A DNA stretch of 64,000 nt from contig NC_055986.1 in assembly GCF_018446385.1 (NCBI RefSeq), forward strand, positions 81,987,659-82,051,658, in the 5' to 3' direction. Position 1 is the stretch's first letter. The number at the start of each line of letters is the position of its first letter. The notes beneath the pieces are model-generated. The model ran no database searches and had not been told where the DNA came from. It saw only the letters and a program-made list of their open reading frames with translations. The stretch is from Zingiber officinale. Lineage: Eukaryota; Streptophyta; Magnoliopsida; Zingiberales; Zingiberaceae. This document shows positions 34,905-51,277 of this stretch, piece after piece. A program made the translations under genes and the position numbers.

Positions 34905-34930
34905 AATTATTATTATTATTATTATTATTT
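34905..34930. repeat. (TTA)n microsatellite
   Basis: Eight TTA/ATT repeats between the secreted-protein ORF and the CACTA element. Confidence 0.9.
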
Positions 34931-34997
34931 AACAAACATAACTCCACATTTCATATAACAATGGGATCAAATATTATGGAAAAGAATATTTGTAATG

Positions 34998-37900
34998 TTA
35001 CACTACAAAAATAATCAGGATTATCAACGAAAATATTCATCGGTATTCCGTTGGTATTTAATATTACCGACGGATTTATGACAGAATTATAGATGTCGAA
35101 AGCTGATTTGTCGAAAACGGGATTACCGACGGAATAACGTATTCTATCGATAAAATTCCACCGACTGAAAATTAGTCCTTCGGTAATAACGCCGGAACAG
35201 TAGAATGGAATCGTCACAAAATACCGACGAAAATGTTGGTTTCGTCGGTAAATATCAACGAAAACACACATTACGTCGGTAAATATCGACGGAACCAGCA
35301 TTTCCGTCGGTATGTACCAAGGGAACCTACATTTCGGTCGGTATTTACCGATGGAAACACAGGTTTTGTCGGTACATACCGATAGAAATGCTGGTTCCGT
35401 CGGTAATTTATCGGGATATATCGTCGGTATTTTTTCGATAATTTCCGACGGAAATTAGTTTCCGTCGGTAAAGCAAAAAAAAATTAACAGAACATATCTA
35501 TTTTCTCGCTTTCCCTATTTACAATTTTCAAATATCCAAAATCATCACAGATGATGACATTATAATATATTACATACAATCCATACATACAAAATTATAA
35601 TCCACGTACACATACATCATATAACAATCATATACTAACAATCACACATACAAAATCCACACATAAAAATAAAATTCATACATCTTAACAATTCATTCTT
35701 CTTCATACAAACATATAAGGACAAATAAACTAACATTTATACATATATAAATCCAAGTTTATAGAATACACACCGAATACAAGAAACAAGATAATAGAGA
35801 AAATCCAGCCAAAAGACAAATATCAAATGATCATATTGATGTAACATTTTTGTATATATGTATAACGAATTTTATGTTGGGTTCGTCGGGCCGCGAAAAC
35901 CGCTTTTTCGCGTCGCGGAAACCCCGAAAGACCCAAAGCCGTAGATCCGTGCAAAGATTCGTATACAAAATTCGAAAAACTATTTCTTGTACGAGTTCAA
36001 AAACCGATCTACTACTTAGATCTACGAGAAAAAGTGTTTACCCTTGATGCGCGCCCTACGCGAATCCCGCTCTTCCAAGGTTTTGCCGGATCTCAAGACC
36101 GTCAAGCGCCGGTCCTCTAGAAGTATCCACACGGTCAACTTAGATGGAGAAAACCTCACACAAAGGTGTGCTAGCACCTTGGTAAGGTTCGGCCAAGTAA
36201 GGAGGAGAGGGAGAGGGAGAGCTTGAGAGGAAGGAGGAAGAAGATGCACCACATCAATGAAAATCAAATTCCCATTCACTCACAAAGTGGCCGGCCACTT
36301 TCTCCACAAGAGTAACTCCCCATTAAATGCAATTAATGTGGAGTTAATAAGAAAATGACTTTGTAACTTCCATGAGGTGGCACACCATGATGATGTGGAA
36401 CATCATCATTGGTCTACCTAATGCCAACTCACCAATGAGGTGGCAAAAGGTCAAGTCAAAATTGACCTTTGGTCTTCCTTCTCTAGTCAAGTCCAACTTG
36501 ACCCAATCTCTACCATGGTTGATCTAATCCAACCATTTGATTCGAGCCAACTTAATATAATGAATCTAATTCATTAAATTAAATTGATTTAATAAGTCAT
36601 AATCTAAATTAGACTCATTAAATACTTGAATCAACTTGAGTCAAACTCAAGTTAGCCCAATTAGGATTACTCTTAATCCAATTTGATTCATCAAATGAAT
36701 CTAATCCTTTTGGTTCATCATATGAACCTAATCTCCATCTAATTATTCTAAGTGTGTGACCCTATAGGTTCTTGTAACGTTGGCAATGCCCTAAACCCAT
36801 TTAGGAGCATAAGTAATGAGCGGTATCTAGCAACACATCATTACTACCCAAGTTACAAGAATGTCGAGATCCGACATCACCTTGTGACTACCAATTGTGA
36901 CTACTCACAAAATAATGACAAGTGTCCTTCTATCCTAGACATCTAGATTGATCAATATGAGGCATAGACCGTGTCATCCTCTAATCAATCTAAATCTTGA
37001 ACTCCAAGTAGACTCACTCGATCAAATGAGCTCAACATCTAATGTTGACTCATTTGGGCATGGCCATGCACTTAGTGGTCTCACTCTATCAAGAATACAG
37101 ATGTCGCTCCCGTCATATGGGAGGGATAGATTCCATCTACATCACTCACATCCCTCTACATAATTCATTATATACCCAGTAATCGCCTTTATAGTCCACC
37201 CAGTTACGGGTGACGTTTGACGAAACTAAAGTACATAACTCCTTATGTAGAGATCCATGGTGACTTCAGGTCTAAGGACTAATAGTCATACTAATAGCCA
37301 CATGAGAAAGTATATGACACTCATATAACGATCCATGATACTTTCTCATGGCGGGTCATTCAGTATACATTCTCTAATGCATACCCATGTGTCAGCTTGA
37401 TATCTCTATATCCATGACTTGTGAGATCAAGTCATCGAGCTGACCTACATGATAGTCTTATTGTATTAACATTGTCCCTGAATGCTAATACTCGACTAGG
37501 AATGATTTAGAGTAGTGTTCCCTATATCATCTCACTATCGATTCAACTAATCGATTGATATAGGTATGAACCTTCTACTCCAGGACGCTATTATACTTAG
37601 TCTATTTGGCACTAATATAAATAAGTATATTCATCAAACAAATGTCTTTATTAATATACAAGAATATGATATACATGAGTCCATACAATCATCAAATGAT
37701 TGGCTCTAGGGCTCTAACTAACAATCTCCCACTAGCACTAGTGCCAATCAGTATAGCCTCTAAGGCCTAAAGACCTAGTGTGACCATCATGCTTCCTCTG
37801 TGTCAAAGCCTTGGTCAAGGGATCTGCGATGTTAGCCTCTGTAGGTACTCTGCAAATCTTCACATCTCTTCTATCGATAATCTCTCGACTGAGATGGAAG

Positions 37901-40900
37901 CGCCGTAGTATGTGCTTGGTCCGCTGGTGTGAGCGAGGTTCCTTCGCCTGCGCTATAGCTCCATTGTTGTCACAATAGAGCTCAACTGGGTCAGCGATGC
38001 TAGGAACCCAAGTTCGATGATGAACTTGCGGATCCAAGCGCCTCCTTTGCGCCTCGATGCGAATACTCAACCTCGTTGTAGAATCAACTATTGTATCATG
38101 CTTTGAACTCTTCCAGCGGCACCACCATTAATGCAAAATACGAACCACGATTGCGATCGGTAATCATCCTCGTCGGTCTGGAAGTAACCCTTTACAGTTA
38201 GCTCATCATTGCCTCCGTATATCAAGAAATATTCTTTAGTCCTTCGTAAGTACTTAAGAATTTTCTTGACGGCTATCCAGTGACTTTCACCTGGATCTGA
38301 CTGGTATCTGCTCGTCATGCTCAAAGCATACGAGACATCAGGTCGAGTACATAGCATGGCGTACATGATCGATCCTATGGCTGAGGCATAAGGGATCTGA
38401 TCCATGCGGTCTCTCTCCTCTCTAGAAGAGGGACCTTGAGTCTTCGAAAGACTCACGCCATGTGACATCGACAGAAATCCCTTCTTGGAGTTCTGCATGG
38501 CAAACCGAAGGAGTACCTTGTCAATGTATGTACTCTGACTTAGGCCAAGCAATCTCTTAGATCTATCTCTATAGATCTGAATCCCTAGAATGCGGGATGC
38601 CTCACCTAAGTCCTTCATTGAGAAGCAACTCCCTAGCCAGGTCTTGACAGACTGAAGCATAGGGATGCCCTTCCCAATGAGTAGTATGTCATCCACATAT
38701 AATATGAGGAAGACAACTATGTCCCCTACAACCTTCTTGTAGATACAAGGCTCATCTTCGTTCTTGATGAAACCAAACTGTTTGATCGCATCATCGAATC
38801 GAAGATTCCAGCTCCGAGAAGCTTGCTTTAGTCCATAAATGGACCTTGCATACTCTACTAGTATCTGTGGATCTACAAAACCCTCGGGTTGTGTCATGTA
38901 CACATCCTCGAGTAGGTTTCCATTAAGAAATGCGGTTTTGACATCCATCCGCCATATCTCATAGTCATGGTAGGTGCAATAGCAAGCATGATCCGAATGG
39001 ACTTAAACATCGCCATGGAGAAAAGGTTTCATCATAGTCGATACCATGAATCTGCCTACCTAGCGACCCTTATAGATAAGTCCATCCATGTCGGTCTTTC
39101 TCTTAAAGACCCACTTGCACCCAATGGGTTTTACCCCTTGTGGATCAACCAAAGTCCATACTTGGTTGGTGTACATGGATTCTATCTCGGATCTCATGGC
39201 TTCTAGCCATTTCTCAGAATCTGGTCTCATCACAGCTTCTTGATAGGTGGTAGGCTCATCCTCTATGAGCACAATGTCATCATGGTCAGACAAGAGAAAT
39301 GAGTATCTCTCAGGCTGACGACGTACCCTATCAGACCTGCGAAGAGGTATGTCTACTTGAACCGGTTGTTGTTCCTCAACTCCTTGTGGAACAACATCAT
39401 CCACAACACTTTGTGGTTCTAGTTCAATTTCCATCGAGGCATCAGTGCTATTGTTCGCATCTTGAACTTCTTCAAGATCGAACGTGCTCTAGTCTTTCTA
39501 GAAACAAAATCCCTTTCTAGAAAGACCCCAGTCTTTGCCACAACTACCTTGTGCTGACTGGGAATGTAGAAGTAATATCCCTTAGTTTCCTTGGGATATC
39601 CGATGAAATAGCATTTGTCGGATTTGGGTCCTAATTTGTCTGAGACTTGACGTCGTACGTAAGCCTCACAACCCCAAATCCTCATGAAAGACACCTGGGC
39701 ATCTCTCCCAGTCCATATCCTATATGGTGTCTTTATCACGGCCTTAGATGGAACTCGGTTGAGAATGAAAGCTGTAGAGCATAGCCCCAGAGGTATGTCG
39801 GAAGATCTGTGTGACTCATCATAGATCGTACCATATCTAATAGGGTACGATTCCTCCTTTCGGATACACCATTCCACTGTGGTGTTCCAGGAGGAGTGAG
39901 TTGAGATAAAATCCCACACTCAGCTAAGTAGTCACGAAACTCATGGCTTAAGTATTCACCACCTCGATCGGATCGAAGTATCTTAATACTCTTGCCAAGC
40001 TGGTTCTGTACTTCATTCTTGAATTCTTTGAACTTTTCAAAGGATTCGGACTTATGTGTCATCAAGTACACATAACCGTATCTACTGAAGTCATCAGTAA
40101 ATGTGATGAAGTACCTATAACCACCTCTAGCAGCGACATTGAAAGGGCCACATACATCACTATGTATGAGTCCTAACAAATCAGTCGCTCTCTCGCTGTG
40201 CCCACTAAAGGGAGTCTTGGTCATCTTGCCTCGTAGGCATGATTCGCATATCTCATATGATTCAAAATCAAATGAGTCCAGCAAACCATCCTTATGGAGC
40301 TGGAATAAGCGCTTGTCATTTATATGACCTAAGCGACAGTGTCAGAGATAGGTGTGGTTCATATCGTTCGATTTGAACCTCTTGGTAATAACGTTATAGA
40401 TAGAGCTCTCAAGGTCTAGAATATAGAGTCTGTTCATCAGAGGTGCACTACAATAGAACATATCGTTTAAATAGATAGAACAACATTTGTTCTTTATTAT
40501 AAACGAGAATCTTTTCTTGTCCAAACAAGAAACTGATATAATGTTCTTAGTCAATGCAGGCACATAACAACAATCGTCTAACTCTAGTATAAGCCCAGAG
40601 GGCAGAGATAGAAAATAAGTCCCTAGGGCAACAGCAGCAACCCGTACTCCATTGCCTACTCGTAGGTCTATCTCGCCCTTTGTCAATGCTCTGCTATTTC
40701 TTAGTGCTTGTACATTAGTACAAATGTGCGAAGCACATCCGGTATCTAATACCCACGACGAAGAAATAGAGAGGTTGACTTCTATAACATTTATACCTGA
40801 AGTAGAAATCTTATTTCTCTTCTTGTTAAGATCTTCCAGGTATCTTGTGAAGTTCCTCTTCCAGTGCCCTGCTTGTCCTTGATATAGTTGACGAAGATGT

Positions 40901-43900
40901 GCAACCATATCGTAAGCACCCATCAACTCATGTTGCTTCTGAAGCTCAGAGTTCATGGTTGCGAGCATTAGACAGGACACATCGAATGCGTCATCTTGAT
41001 GCTTCTTGTAAGCATCACGGTCTGCTCGCGTGGCAGTGGCAGGAGGAGCCTCCGGAATGGGCTGCTCCAGAACGTACAGTTTACGTTCTTGGGTGAGAAC
41101 TATTCTCAAGTTCCTGTACCAGTCCAGGAAATTTGCTCCGTTGGGCTTGTCCTTCTTAAGGACAGAACGCAGAGAGAAAAAGTTCGTATTCGACGTCATG
41201 ATTATCTACAACAAAAATTTGCAGAAATAAATATCATATTCTTTAAAAATCATTTAATTAGGCCTTTAATTAAATGATGCTCCCACTGAATTCTATAATT
41301 CTTGTGGGACAAGATCCACATCATACTAACCCTTGAGTTAGCTTTGGCTAATACGCCCAAGGTTTAGTATGATCGGTAGGTAACGATTACCAATTACATC
41401 TCTATGCAACTCTTGTTTATAGAATCAATATCCGCATTTATATTAAAACTCGAGTTAGCTTCGGCTAATACGCCCGAGAGTTAATATAGATGTGATTTTG
41501 ACCTATTTTTTCCAACCGTTGGAATAATGCCTATAGTTGACTCGATCCAACCGAGTAACTAGGAATACTCAATCTAATTGAGTTTGTATTCACCCATGCG
41601 TTGATAGGCGGGACCAAGATTGTCCCTCCGTACCCTACCAAGATAATATGTATTGCTCTGCTTTGGCAGATTCAACAATACATGTGATCGAGGTAGTGAT
41701 AGGTATCACGGCACGGTTAGACATTTAGAGTTGGTTCAATCTAGATCTAATCTAATCGAGAAGTATGCATCTTGTGCACGACTTAGATCTAATCTAATCG
41801 CAAGGGTGCATCATGTGCACGACATAGATCTAATCTAATCGCAAGGGTGCATCATGTGCACGACTTAGATCTAATCTAATCGTTAAGGCACTAATTAATT
41901 AATTAACTATTAAACATGCATCAGATACATAATAATTAATTAATTAATCTATTTGTGATTTAGTCATGGCCCTACTACGATCTTCTCAAGCCAATGAGAA
42001 GATCGAATGGTCAACCTAGGGTCAACAGCTTCTCCAAGCTCCTCCCTTTGACCACCTTGTGTTGCTCGTGCCCGCCTCGGAACTCCGTCTCGTGTGGACC
42101 CTCCACCGCTCCAATTTGTACATTACATTTTGAAACTCGAGTTACATTCGAGTCTAAATCTAATTTACAACAAGAATAAAAGACGAGGCACGACGCGCAG
42201 GTCGCGAATAATAAAATAAATACAACACGCGAAAACACATCACGGCACGCAGGCCGTATTATGAATTACAACACAACCAATCATATTGGGTTTTGGGCCA
42301 TGACTATCACAAAATTAATATATAATTAAAAATTATATATTTTCTTATTTTCTGTAATTTTAAAAATAATTTTTTTTTTTTTTTACAATTTTACAAGTAA
42401 AATTTCCCGGCGGTCCTTGTTAGCAGTTTCGGGCGCAATCGCGGAACGGATCCCCTTGCGGGGCCAGGGGCAGCGCCCCTACCCGCGATCTAACCATCGC
42501 GAGGGTCCCATTGCGATCCAACAGCGCCCAAACCCGCTGTCCCAAAACGATTTGGGCCGAGATATTGCCATTTCGGAAAAATCTTCCCGGCGGGTTCGTT
42601 TTTAGCGATTTCGGGTGCGATCGCGGAGCAAATCCCCTTGCGGGGTTAGGGGCAGCGCCCCTACCCACGATCTAACCATCGTGAGTTGCTCCGTTGCGAT
42701 CTAAAGGCACCCGAGTCCGCTGTCCCAAAAGATTTTGGGTTGAAACGAAGCCGTTTGGGAAAATTCTTCCCGATAGCCGAAGCCTACAAGTGCCGAGACA
42801 CTTGTGCTTCGCCTATAAGGAAAAATTACCCATAAAAACATAAAAATTGAATTTTTTACATAAAATCACAGAAGCTTTTTGTTTTCCAAAAACCAAAAAC
42901 TAACTCGTACAAGTCTTTGCACGTGGCTCTGATACCACTGTTGGGTTCGTCGGGCCGCGAAAACCGCTTTTTCGCGTCGCGGAAACCCCGAAAGACCCAA
43001 AGCCGTAGATCCGTGCAAAGATTCGTATACAAAATTCAAAAAACTATTTCTTGTACGAGTTCAAAAACCGATCTACTACTTAGATCTACGAGAAAAAGTG
43101 TTTACCCTTGATGCGCGCCCTACGCGAATCCCGCTCTTCCAAGGTTTTGCCGGATCTCAAGACCGTCAAGCGCCGGTCCTCTAGAAGTATCCACACGGTC
43201 AACTTAGATGGAGAAAACCTCACACAAAGGTGTGCTAGCACCTTGGTAAGGTTCGGCCAAGTAAGGAGGAGAGGGAGAGGGAGAGCTTGAGAGGAAGGAG
43301 GAAGAAGATGCACCACATCAATGAAAATCAAATTCCCATTCACTCACAAAGTGGCCGGCCACTTTCTCCACAAGAGTAACTCCCCATTAAATGCAATTAA
43401 TGTGGAGTTAATAAGAAAATGACTTTGTAACTTCCATGAGGTGGCACACCATGATGATGTGGAACATCATCATTGGTCCACCTAATGCCAACTCACCAAT
43501 GAGGTGGCAAAAGGTCAAGTCAAAATTGACCTTTGGTCTTCCTTCTCTAGTCAAGTCCAACTTGACCCAATCTCTACCATGGTTGATCTAATCCAACCAT
43601 TTGATTCGAGCCAACTTAATATAATGAATCTAATTCATTAAATTAAATTGATTTAATAAGTCATAATCTAAATTAGACTCATTAAATACTTGAATCAACT
43701 TGAGTCAAACTCAAGTTAGCCCAATTAGGATTACTCTTAATCCAATTTGATTCATCAAATGAATCTAATCCTCTTGGTTCATCATATGAACCTAATCTCC
43801 ATTTAATTGTCCTAAGTGTGTGACCCTATAGGTTCTTGTAACGTTGGCAATGCCCTAAACCCATTTAGGAGCATAAGTAATGAGCGGTATCTAGCAACAC

Positions 43901-46900
43901 ATCATTACTACCCAAGTTACAAGAATGTCGAGATCCGACATCACCTTGTGACTACCAATTGTGACTACTCACAAAATAATGACAAGTGTCCTTCTATTCT
44001 AGACATCTAGATTGATCAATATGAGGCATAGACCGTGTCATCCTCTAATCAATCTAAATCTTGAACTCCAAGTAGACTCACTCGATCAAATGAGCTCAAC
44101 ATCTAATGTTGACTCATTTGGGCATGGCCATGCACTTAGTGGTCTCACTCTATCAAGAATACCGATGTCGCTCCCGTCATATGGGAGGGATAGATTCCAT
44201 CTACATCACTCACATCCCTCCGCATAATTCGTTATATACCCAAGAATCGCCTTTATAGTCCACCCAATTACGGGTGACGTTTGACGAAACTAAAGTACAT
44301 AACTCCTTATGTAGGGATCCATGGTGACTTGGTCTAAGGACTAATAGTCATACTAATAGCCACATGAGAAAGTATATGACACTCATATAACGATCCATGA
44401 TACTTTCTCATGGCGGGTCATTCAGTATACATTCTCTAATGCATACCCATGTGTCAGCTTGATATCTCTATATCCATGACTTGTGAGATCAAGTCATCGA
44501 GCTGACCTACATGCTAGTCTTATTGTATTAACATTGTCCCTGAATGCTAATACTCGACTAGGAATGATTTAGAGTAGTGTTCCCTATATCATCTCACTAT
44601 CGATTCAACTAATCGATTGATATAGGTATGAACCTTCTACTCAAGGACGCTATTATACTTAGTCTATTTGGCACTAATATAAATAAGTATAATAACCAAA
44701 CAAATGCCTTTATTAATATACAAGAATATGATATACATGAGTCCATACAATCATCAAATGATTGGCTCTAGGGCTCTAACTAACATTTTATTTATAATAA
44801 AATGATACCTGAATAGTAGAATGAGCCTATGATGATGTGAAGAGCCAATATGTAGAATGAGCATATGATGATGTGAAGAGCCAATATGTAAATGGAACCA
44901 AACGTGACTCCTGAAACACATAGTAATAAAATATTTAGAAATGAGCTTATTATAATATCAAAACAGAATAAATATATTATCACAGTCTATATATGATAAA
45001 TAAAAAACTAAAGTGTAGTTGAACATACCTCAGAAAAAACTAATCATCACCGCCTGATGGATCTTGAGTCTCCTATGACTCGACCCCACTGGTCATCCGA
45101 GTTGATATGTGGTGGGATGCTTGCCACATGAGGTCGCGGGGTCGAAACTCAGGGTAGTCGGGGCGTAAATCCCCAGTCCTTGTGCAATTCACCCCACCTG
45201 CCACATGCTCGCTCAGGATGCTGTGATTTACTTCCCTCGTGATGGCCTTGGGTCGGGTGTGGCGGGGGCGCTGGGGGCGAGCGATTTTGCCTTTTTTGCC
45301 ACTTGAGTCTCCTATGACTCAAAACTATGTGATGCCTAGGTGAAATTTACCACGATCGCTCGCATCTGGGCCATGAGATCTTCATTACTCTTGTCACATT
45401 TGGCTCTCTTCTTCTCCTCATCAGCTCTCCACTGATCCATATCGACCGTCCTCTCATCCATTGATTACAATTGAGTGCAGTTCTTGATTTTCACGTCTTA
45501 AAGACTGCATCTCACTAGAAGAAGAGGAACTAGCATAACCTGTCGGATTTCTCAGACAATCAAATGCATCTTTGGCTTGAGAGCCAAGGCCATAGAGGGT
45601 AGAGTTTTTTGTCCTTCCACCGACAACATCATAATAAATCTCATTTAGAGAGTCGGTGGATAGAGACTGTGACTCTCCCCCCTTTGCTGATGGCTGAGAT
45701 GCTTGAGCCACCCTTTCTGTCATTTGTTGTTATATACAAAAATATAATAACAAATTTAATCAGTATTACTAAATACTAACCAAGATAGAAATGAACAAAT
45801 GTAATAAAGTTAATAGTCTTACATGTATAATCTAAGATCGAGAATCAACAAATGACCCATCCTTCTTCTTGTGGGTCTTGAGAAAGACCTCCATACATGT
45901 AGGATGTTAGGCAAGCTCACGTTCCTACATTCAAAATGATTTTGGATAAAATTATACAAGATTATTAATAAATACAAAGTTTGGATAAATTATACTCACC
46001 AGATCCATGGTATGCTCAACAATAGATTTGGATCCTAACGTATGTCGAGCGGTTACAGTGCTCAGGCCACCTGGCTTTGTATTTCTATTTACTTTTGCCT
46101 TTTTAGCATTTGCTTGCCACCTTTCTGCAGTCCAGGTGGTCGTCCATGCACTCCATATTGCCTCAGAAACATATGAAGGCCTAGTGCCCTTCTTTCTCAT
46201 ATAATACATATGATCTCTGTATAATTTGGTACAGTAAGTATTCTATGTAGCTTTAAATTGCTCTTCTTGCCCGCCCTCCCATGTATATCTTTTCTACAAT
46301 TATAAGTTAAACATTTAGTTTAAATGAAAATTATATTATAGAATATCAAATATATTAAATTTACTTACTACAAATTCATTATAATAAAATAGTTTCATCT
46401 CCTGGTCTACATGGCAGTACTAGACGCGCAAACTTATTTCTTTAATTTTCCTGTGATATATGTGGCAACTCGGTGGCCATCAGGAGTGAACCTGCACAAA
46501 ATAATATAAAGTTATGAGAAATATATTATATATGAAATTGAATTATTAATAAGAAAAATACTTGCGAGTCCCCGACAACTCTAAGGACCTTGTAGCCACA
46601 GGCTGCTGCTCTGCCATAATGATATCTGTAAAAATTTCACTGCAACACATCATAATAAGGTTTATAAACATGATAATATAAATACAAAATAATATGGAAG
46701 CATAACTTACTTGATGAATAATAATGTTAATATTTAATCATCATTAACATTTATTCAACATTAACAGTTTCTATGTCCTCATCACTTGATGAGCTTAGTT
46801 CAACTCCATCCTCACTGTTGGACATCTCTCCAGCATCTATCTCTTCATAAGTAACATTAACATCTACAAATAATTGAGAAGTAGATTGGAGTTGTAAATA

Positions 46901-49900
46901 AACTAAATGTCTCTCCACTTCATCATTCTGAAATGCATCATGGTTTTGAGGAGTGACTGTGTTCGGCATCTCTATGGTCGAGCGAGACTTGATTCGACAA
47001 ATACACAACCATTCACTAGATCTTCTTCTCTTTGTTGGGTATTCAAGATAGAGAACTTGACCCGCTTGTATCCCAAAAATAAAAGGCTCAAACTTATTGA
47101 ATCTTTTGTTTGCATTAACCTCAACTAAATTATAATTTGGATGTATTCTAGTACCTATTCTTGGGGTTGGATTATACCATGAACATTTGAACAACACACA
47201 CCTCTTTATTGGTAATGCAGGATATTCAATCTCTATGATTTCTTCAAGTCTACCATAATAACCAAACTTAGTGTTATTGTTGTCCATAGATCCTTTGACG
47301 CAAACACTAGAATTATAAGTTAATCTCCGTGAATCTCGTTGTGCCACGTGAAATTTAAGGCCATTAACATAGTAACCAGAGTACACCTTTATTTTTCGAA
47401 GGGGTCCTGATGCAATATTCATTATCCTATCATCTTGCACATTTGATATTCTACCGTCTTTCACCTATAAAAATAGTTAACATATAAATTAGGGCACTTC
47501 TTAATAGACATGAACTAAAAAATTCCACAAATTCTCTAACTCACATATATTTGAAACCATAATGCAAATTTAGTCTCTAACTTTGCAGCTACCTCACTTG
47601 CATCAATTGATGAATTTTGTAGATGTAGTTGTTGTTCGTACAAGCTGGGAAAGAAAGTAATTATATAAATATTGAGATATCAAGAAAGATATTTAAGAAT
47701 GAATAAATGTTTAATTAGAGAAGTTAACTTACTTTATGTATGGTTTAACCTCTTCACAGTTTAAGAGTATGTATGTTCTTGTAGCATGGTATTCATCTTC
47801 AGTTAACCATCTAAAGAGCGATGCACCCATTGACTTACCAGGAAATTTGAAAATAGAAAGCATCGATGGGTCTATCAGCTGACGAGCATCATCAGAATTC
47901 CTAGGACATTTGTGATGTCTTGTTTGCACACTATCAACAAAATAATAGGAGTAAAAATAAGATGCTTCTTCAACCAGATAAATATTACATATTGATCCCT
48001 CAACTCTTGCTTTGTTATGAACATTATTTTTTAATTTCCTCAAAAACCTTTCGAATAGATACATTCATCTATACTGCACAGGACCGGCTATTTGTGCCTC
48101 GTATGGCAAATGCATTGGTAGATGTTCCATTGAATAAAAAACTAGATGGAAATATACGCTCCAGCTTACATAATATAAGAGGAATGTCTGTTTCTAGCCG
48201 AAGTATATCATCCATCATAATACACCTCGCTGTCAAATCTCTAAAAAATAGACTCAATTCAGTGAGTGCTTGCCAAACATTTTGAGGAAGTAAGTCATGG
48301 AAAGCTACTGGAATAAGTCTTTGCATGAATACATGGCAGTCATGACTTTTCATTCTAAACATCTTTAATCTATTCATATCCACGCATCGAGCCATGTTTG
48401 AGGCATACCCATCTGGAAATTTGATTTCTTTCAACCAACTACATAAAGTTTGCTTACCATCTTTGTCTAATGCATAACAATCCTTTGGAAATCTATTGGT
48501 TGTTTCATCCAGATGCAACTCTGGTCTATTAACTAGTTCCTTTAATTCTTCACGTGATTTTGTAGTGTCTTTAGTTCTTCCAGGCACGTTCATCACCGTG
48601 TTAAAAATATTATCGAACAAATTTTTCTCAATATGCATGATATCTAAATTATGTCGAATAAGTAGATATTTCCAATATGATAACTCTAAAAAAATACTCC
48701 GTTTCTTCCAACCACACTTGCATATCCTAACAATGTATTTATTTAACTCATCGGAACCAGGTTAAGATACTGATAGAAATCCATAACTATCTATTTGCTC
48801 AATGATTTCTTCACCTGAAACATGGACTGGAGGAGGTTTTCTGACTACAATATTTTTTATAAAAAAATTCTTATTTCACCTAAAAGAGTGATCAAGTAGT
48901 AAAAATTTACGGTGATTATCAAACCAAGATATTTTCCCACTGTAAGGTAATGAAAATGCATCAGAATCTGTCATGCAGTGTGGACATGCTAATTTACCAG
49001 CCGTGCTCCATCTCGACAATATTGAGAATGCTAGAAAATCACTGATTGTCCATAATAATGCAACATGCAACTTAAAATTAGTTTTATTTGCAACATCATA
49101 AGTCATTGACCCTACATTCCATAATTTATTCAACTCGGCAATCAGAGGTTGTAAGAAAATATCTATCTTCTCTTTGAGATTTGTTGGACCAAGAATAAGT
49201 ACTGTAAGAAATATAAATTCATCTTTCATACACATCCATGGTGATAAATTGTACGGTGTTAATATAACTGGCCAAGATGAATATTATTGCCCTGACTGAC
49301 CAAATGGTTGAAATCCATCTGCGGAAAGTCCCAATCTCACATTACGTGGTTCCATTGCAAAAGAGGGAAATAAAGCATCAAGATGTTTCCATGCAGGGGA
49401 ATCACAAGGATGACACATTATACCTCCATTGTGCTCATGCTCATGATGTCACATCATGTGACAAGCTATAGCAGCAAATGCATACAAACATTGAAATCTA
49501 GCGGTTAACGGAAATACATCACTTTCCAAGCAATTTTTTTTTCTTTTTCTGCCTTGTATGTGAGTACCATGCTTATAACGAGGGTGTGTATAGATTTTTC
49601 ATTCACACAGATCATTGTCTTCATTCCAAAATATCATGCAGTTGTTTATACAACAATCAATCTTCTCTACAGGCAAACCTAACCCTATGACTAATTTCTT
49701 TGTATTGTAGAAACTATTATTCATTATGTTATCAGTAGAAAGCAATTCTGACATCAATTGACATATGTCATCGTAACATCTTTATGAAAAATGATGTTCT
49801 GCCTTCATATTCAATAATCTTGCAGTAGCTGATAACTAAGAATGACTAGAGGGAATACCTTCCCACAATTCTCTTTCACTAGCCTTTAACATTTTATATA

Positions 49901-51277
49901 GTTGCTGATATTCAGGTGTTGGTGTTTCATCTATATTGAAATCATCAACTGCAGCATTCATCGCATCGTGAACCATTGATTGTATTGCAATATCATTAGT
50001 TAATAATTCAGGAACAGTAAAAGTTGTGGCAGATAATGACCTACCAGAAGGCCCAATTGATTCATACAAATAAGGCTCTCTGTGACAATACCAATTATAG
50101 TAATTTGGTACAAAACTATTTCTACATATATGTACTTTCACGGTATCCTCATCACGGAAGGCTCTATTCCTACATTTCTTAAGATTACACGGATATCGTA
50201 ACTCAGCATCATTCATATATTCTGGACGACTCTTTGCAAAGTTTACAAATCCTTCAACTTCAGCAATAAAATCATCTCTAATAAATCCATTTTCTAATCG
50301 ATTGTACATCCAAGCTTTGTTCATAGACATTTTCACCTAAAACTAATAAATTGAGAATTAGAAATTAACTTAGATTAACGTGCAAACACAAAACAAACCA
50401 AAGAATTATATTATGTTACAGATTAATATACGAACATAACATATATCTAAATTAAATCATGCTAAATAATATAAAATACAATTTACTAAATTATACCTGA
50501 AGATGTGAAGGTCTACCGGAGAAGAGCAGCAAATGCTATCTGTTTACAAAATAAAAATAATTTAGCATAAAATTTATCAAACAAATAACAAGTAGAAAGA
50601 TGACCGGCACAGGCCAACACAACAGCATCCGACACAGCCATCAGCAAGTTGCTGGTGGCATTTGGCATAACTAGGGCTAGCGTTTGGCACAACAGTGTCT
50701 GGCACAGCAGCGTCCGACATAGTAGCATCTGGCATAGCCGGATCATCAGCATTTGACGCAATAGCCAGCAGGCCGCTAGCGGCCGGCACAGCGGGCAGTA
50801 GGCCACTCGCAGCGGGCAATAGCTAGTGTCGGCCGACACAAAGGCCAGCAAGGCGCTTGCGGCCACAGAGAGAGGAGGCGCCACTTCGGAAAATTGAAGA
50901 GAAAAATGAGGGGAGAGTGTCTCTTACCGGCAAAATCGGAGAGGGGGGGAGGACCCGCCGTGCGCATGGAAAGTGGAAAGAAAGGGAAGGGGCTAGGGTT
51001 TAGATTTAGCCGGCTTTACCGATGAAATCTAGATTCCGTCGGTAATATTTCGGAATTACCAACGGAAGTATATATTCCGTCAGTAATTTCGGATATTATC
51101 GACGGAATATGTACTTCCGTCGGTAATTCCGAAATATTACCGACAAAATCTAGATTCGTCGGTAATATCCTGAATTACCGACGAAATCTAGATTCTGTCG
51201 GTAATATCCTGAATTACCGACGGATTATAAATTCCGTCGGTACATCCGTCGGTAAAATTGTATTTTTTTTAGTGTTA
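34998..51277 (-). mobile_element. CACTA (En/Spm) DNA transposon, 16.3 kb, with nested insertions
   Basis: The element spans 35001-51274. The left end is CACTACAAAAATAATC and the right end, read inward, is CACTAAAAAAAATACA. An exact 3-bp target duplication TTA lies at 34998-35000 and 51275-51277. Both subterminal regions are packed with the same short motif (TTCCGTCGGTA and complement). The interior carries TNP2-type transposase remains and TNPA-like frames, both on the minus strand. A copia element (35875-44785) and a SINE (45063-45320) sit inside, so the original element was about 7.1 kb. Confidence 0.93.
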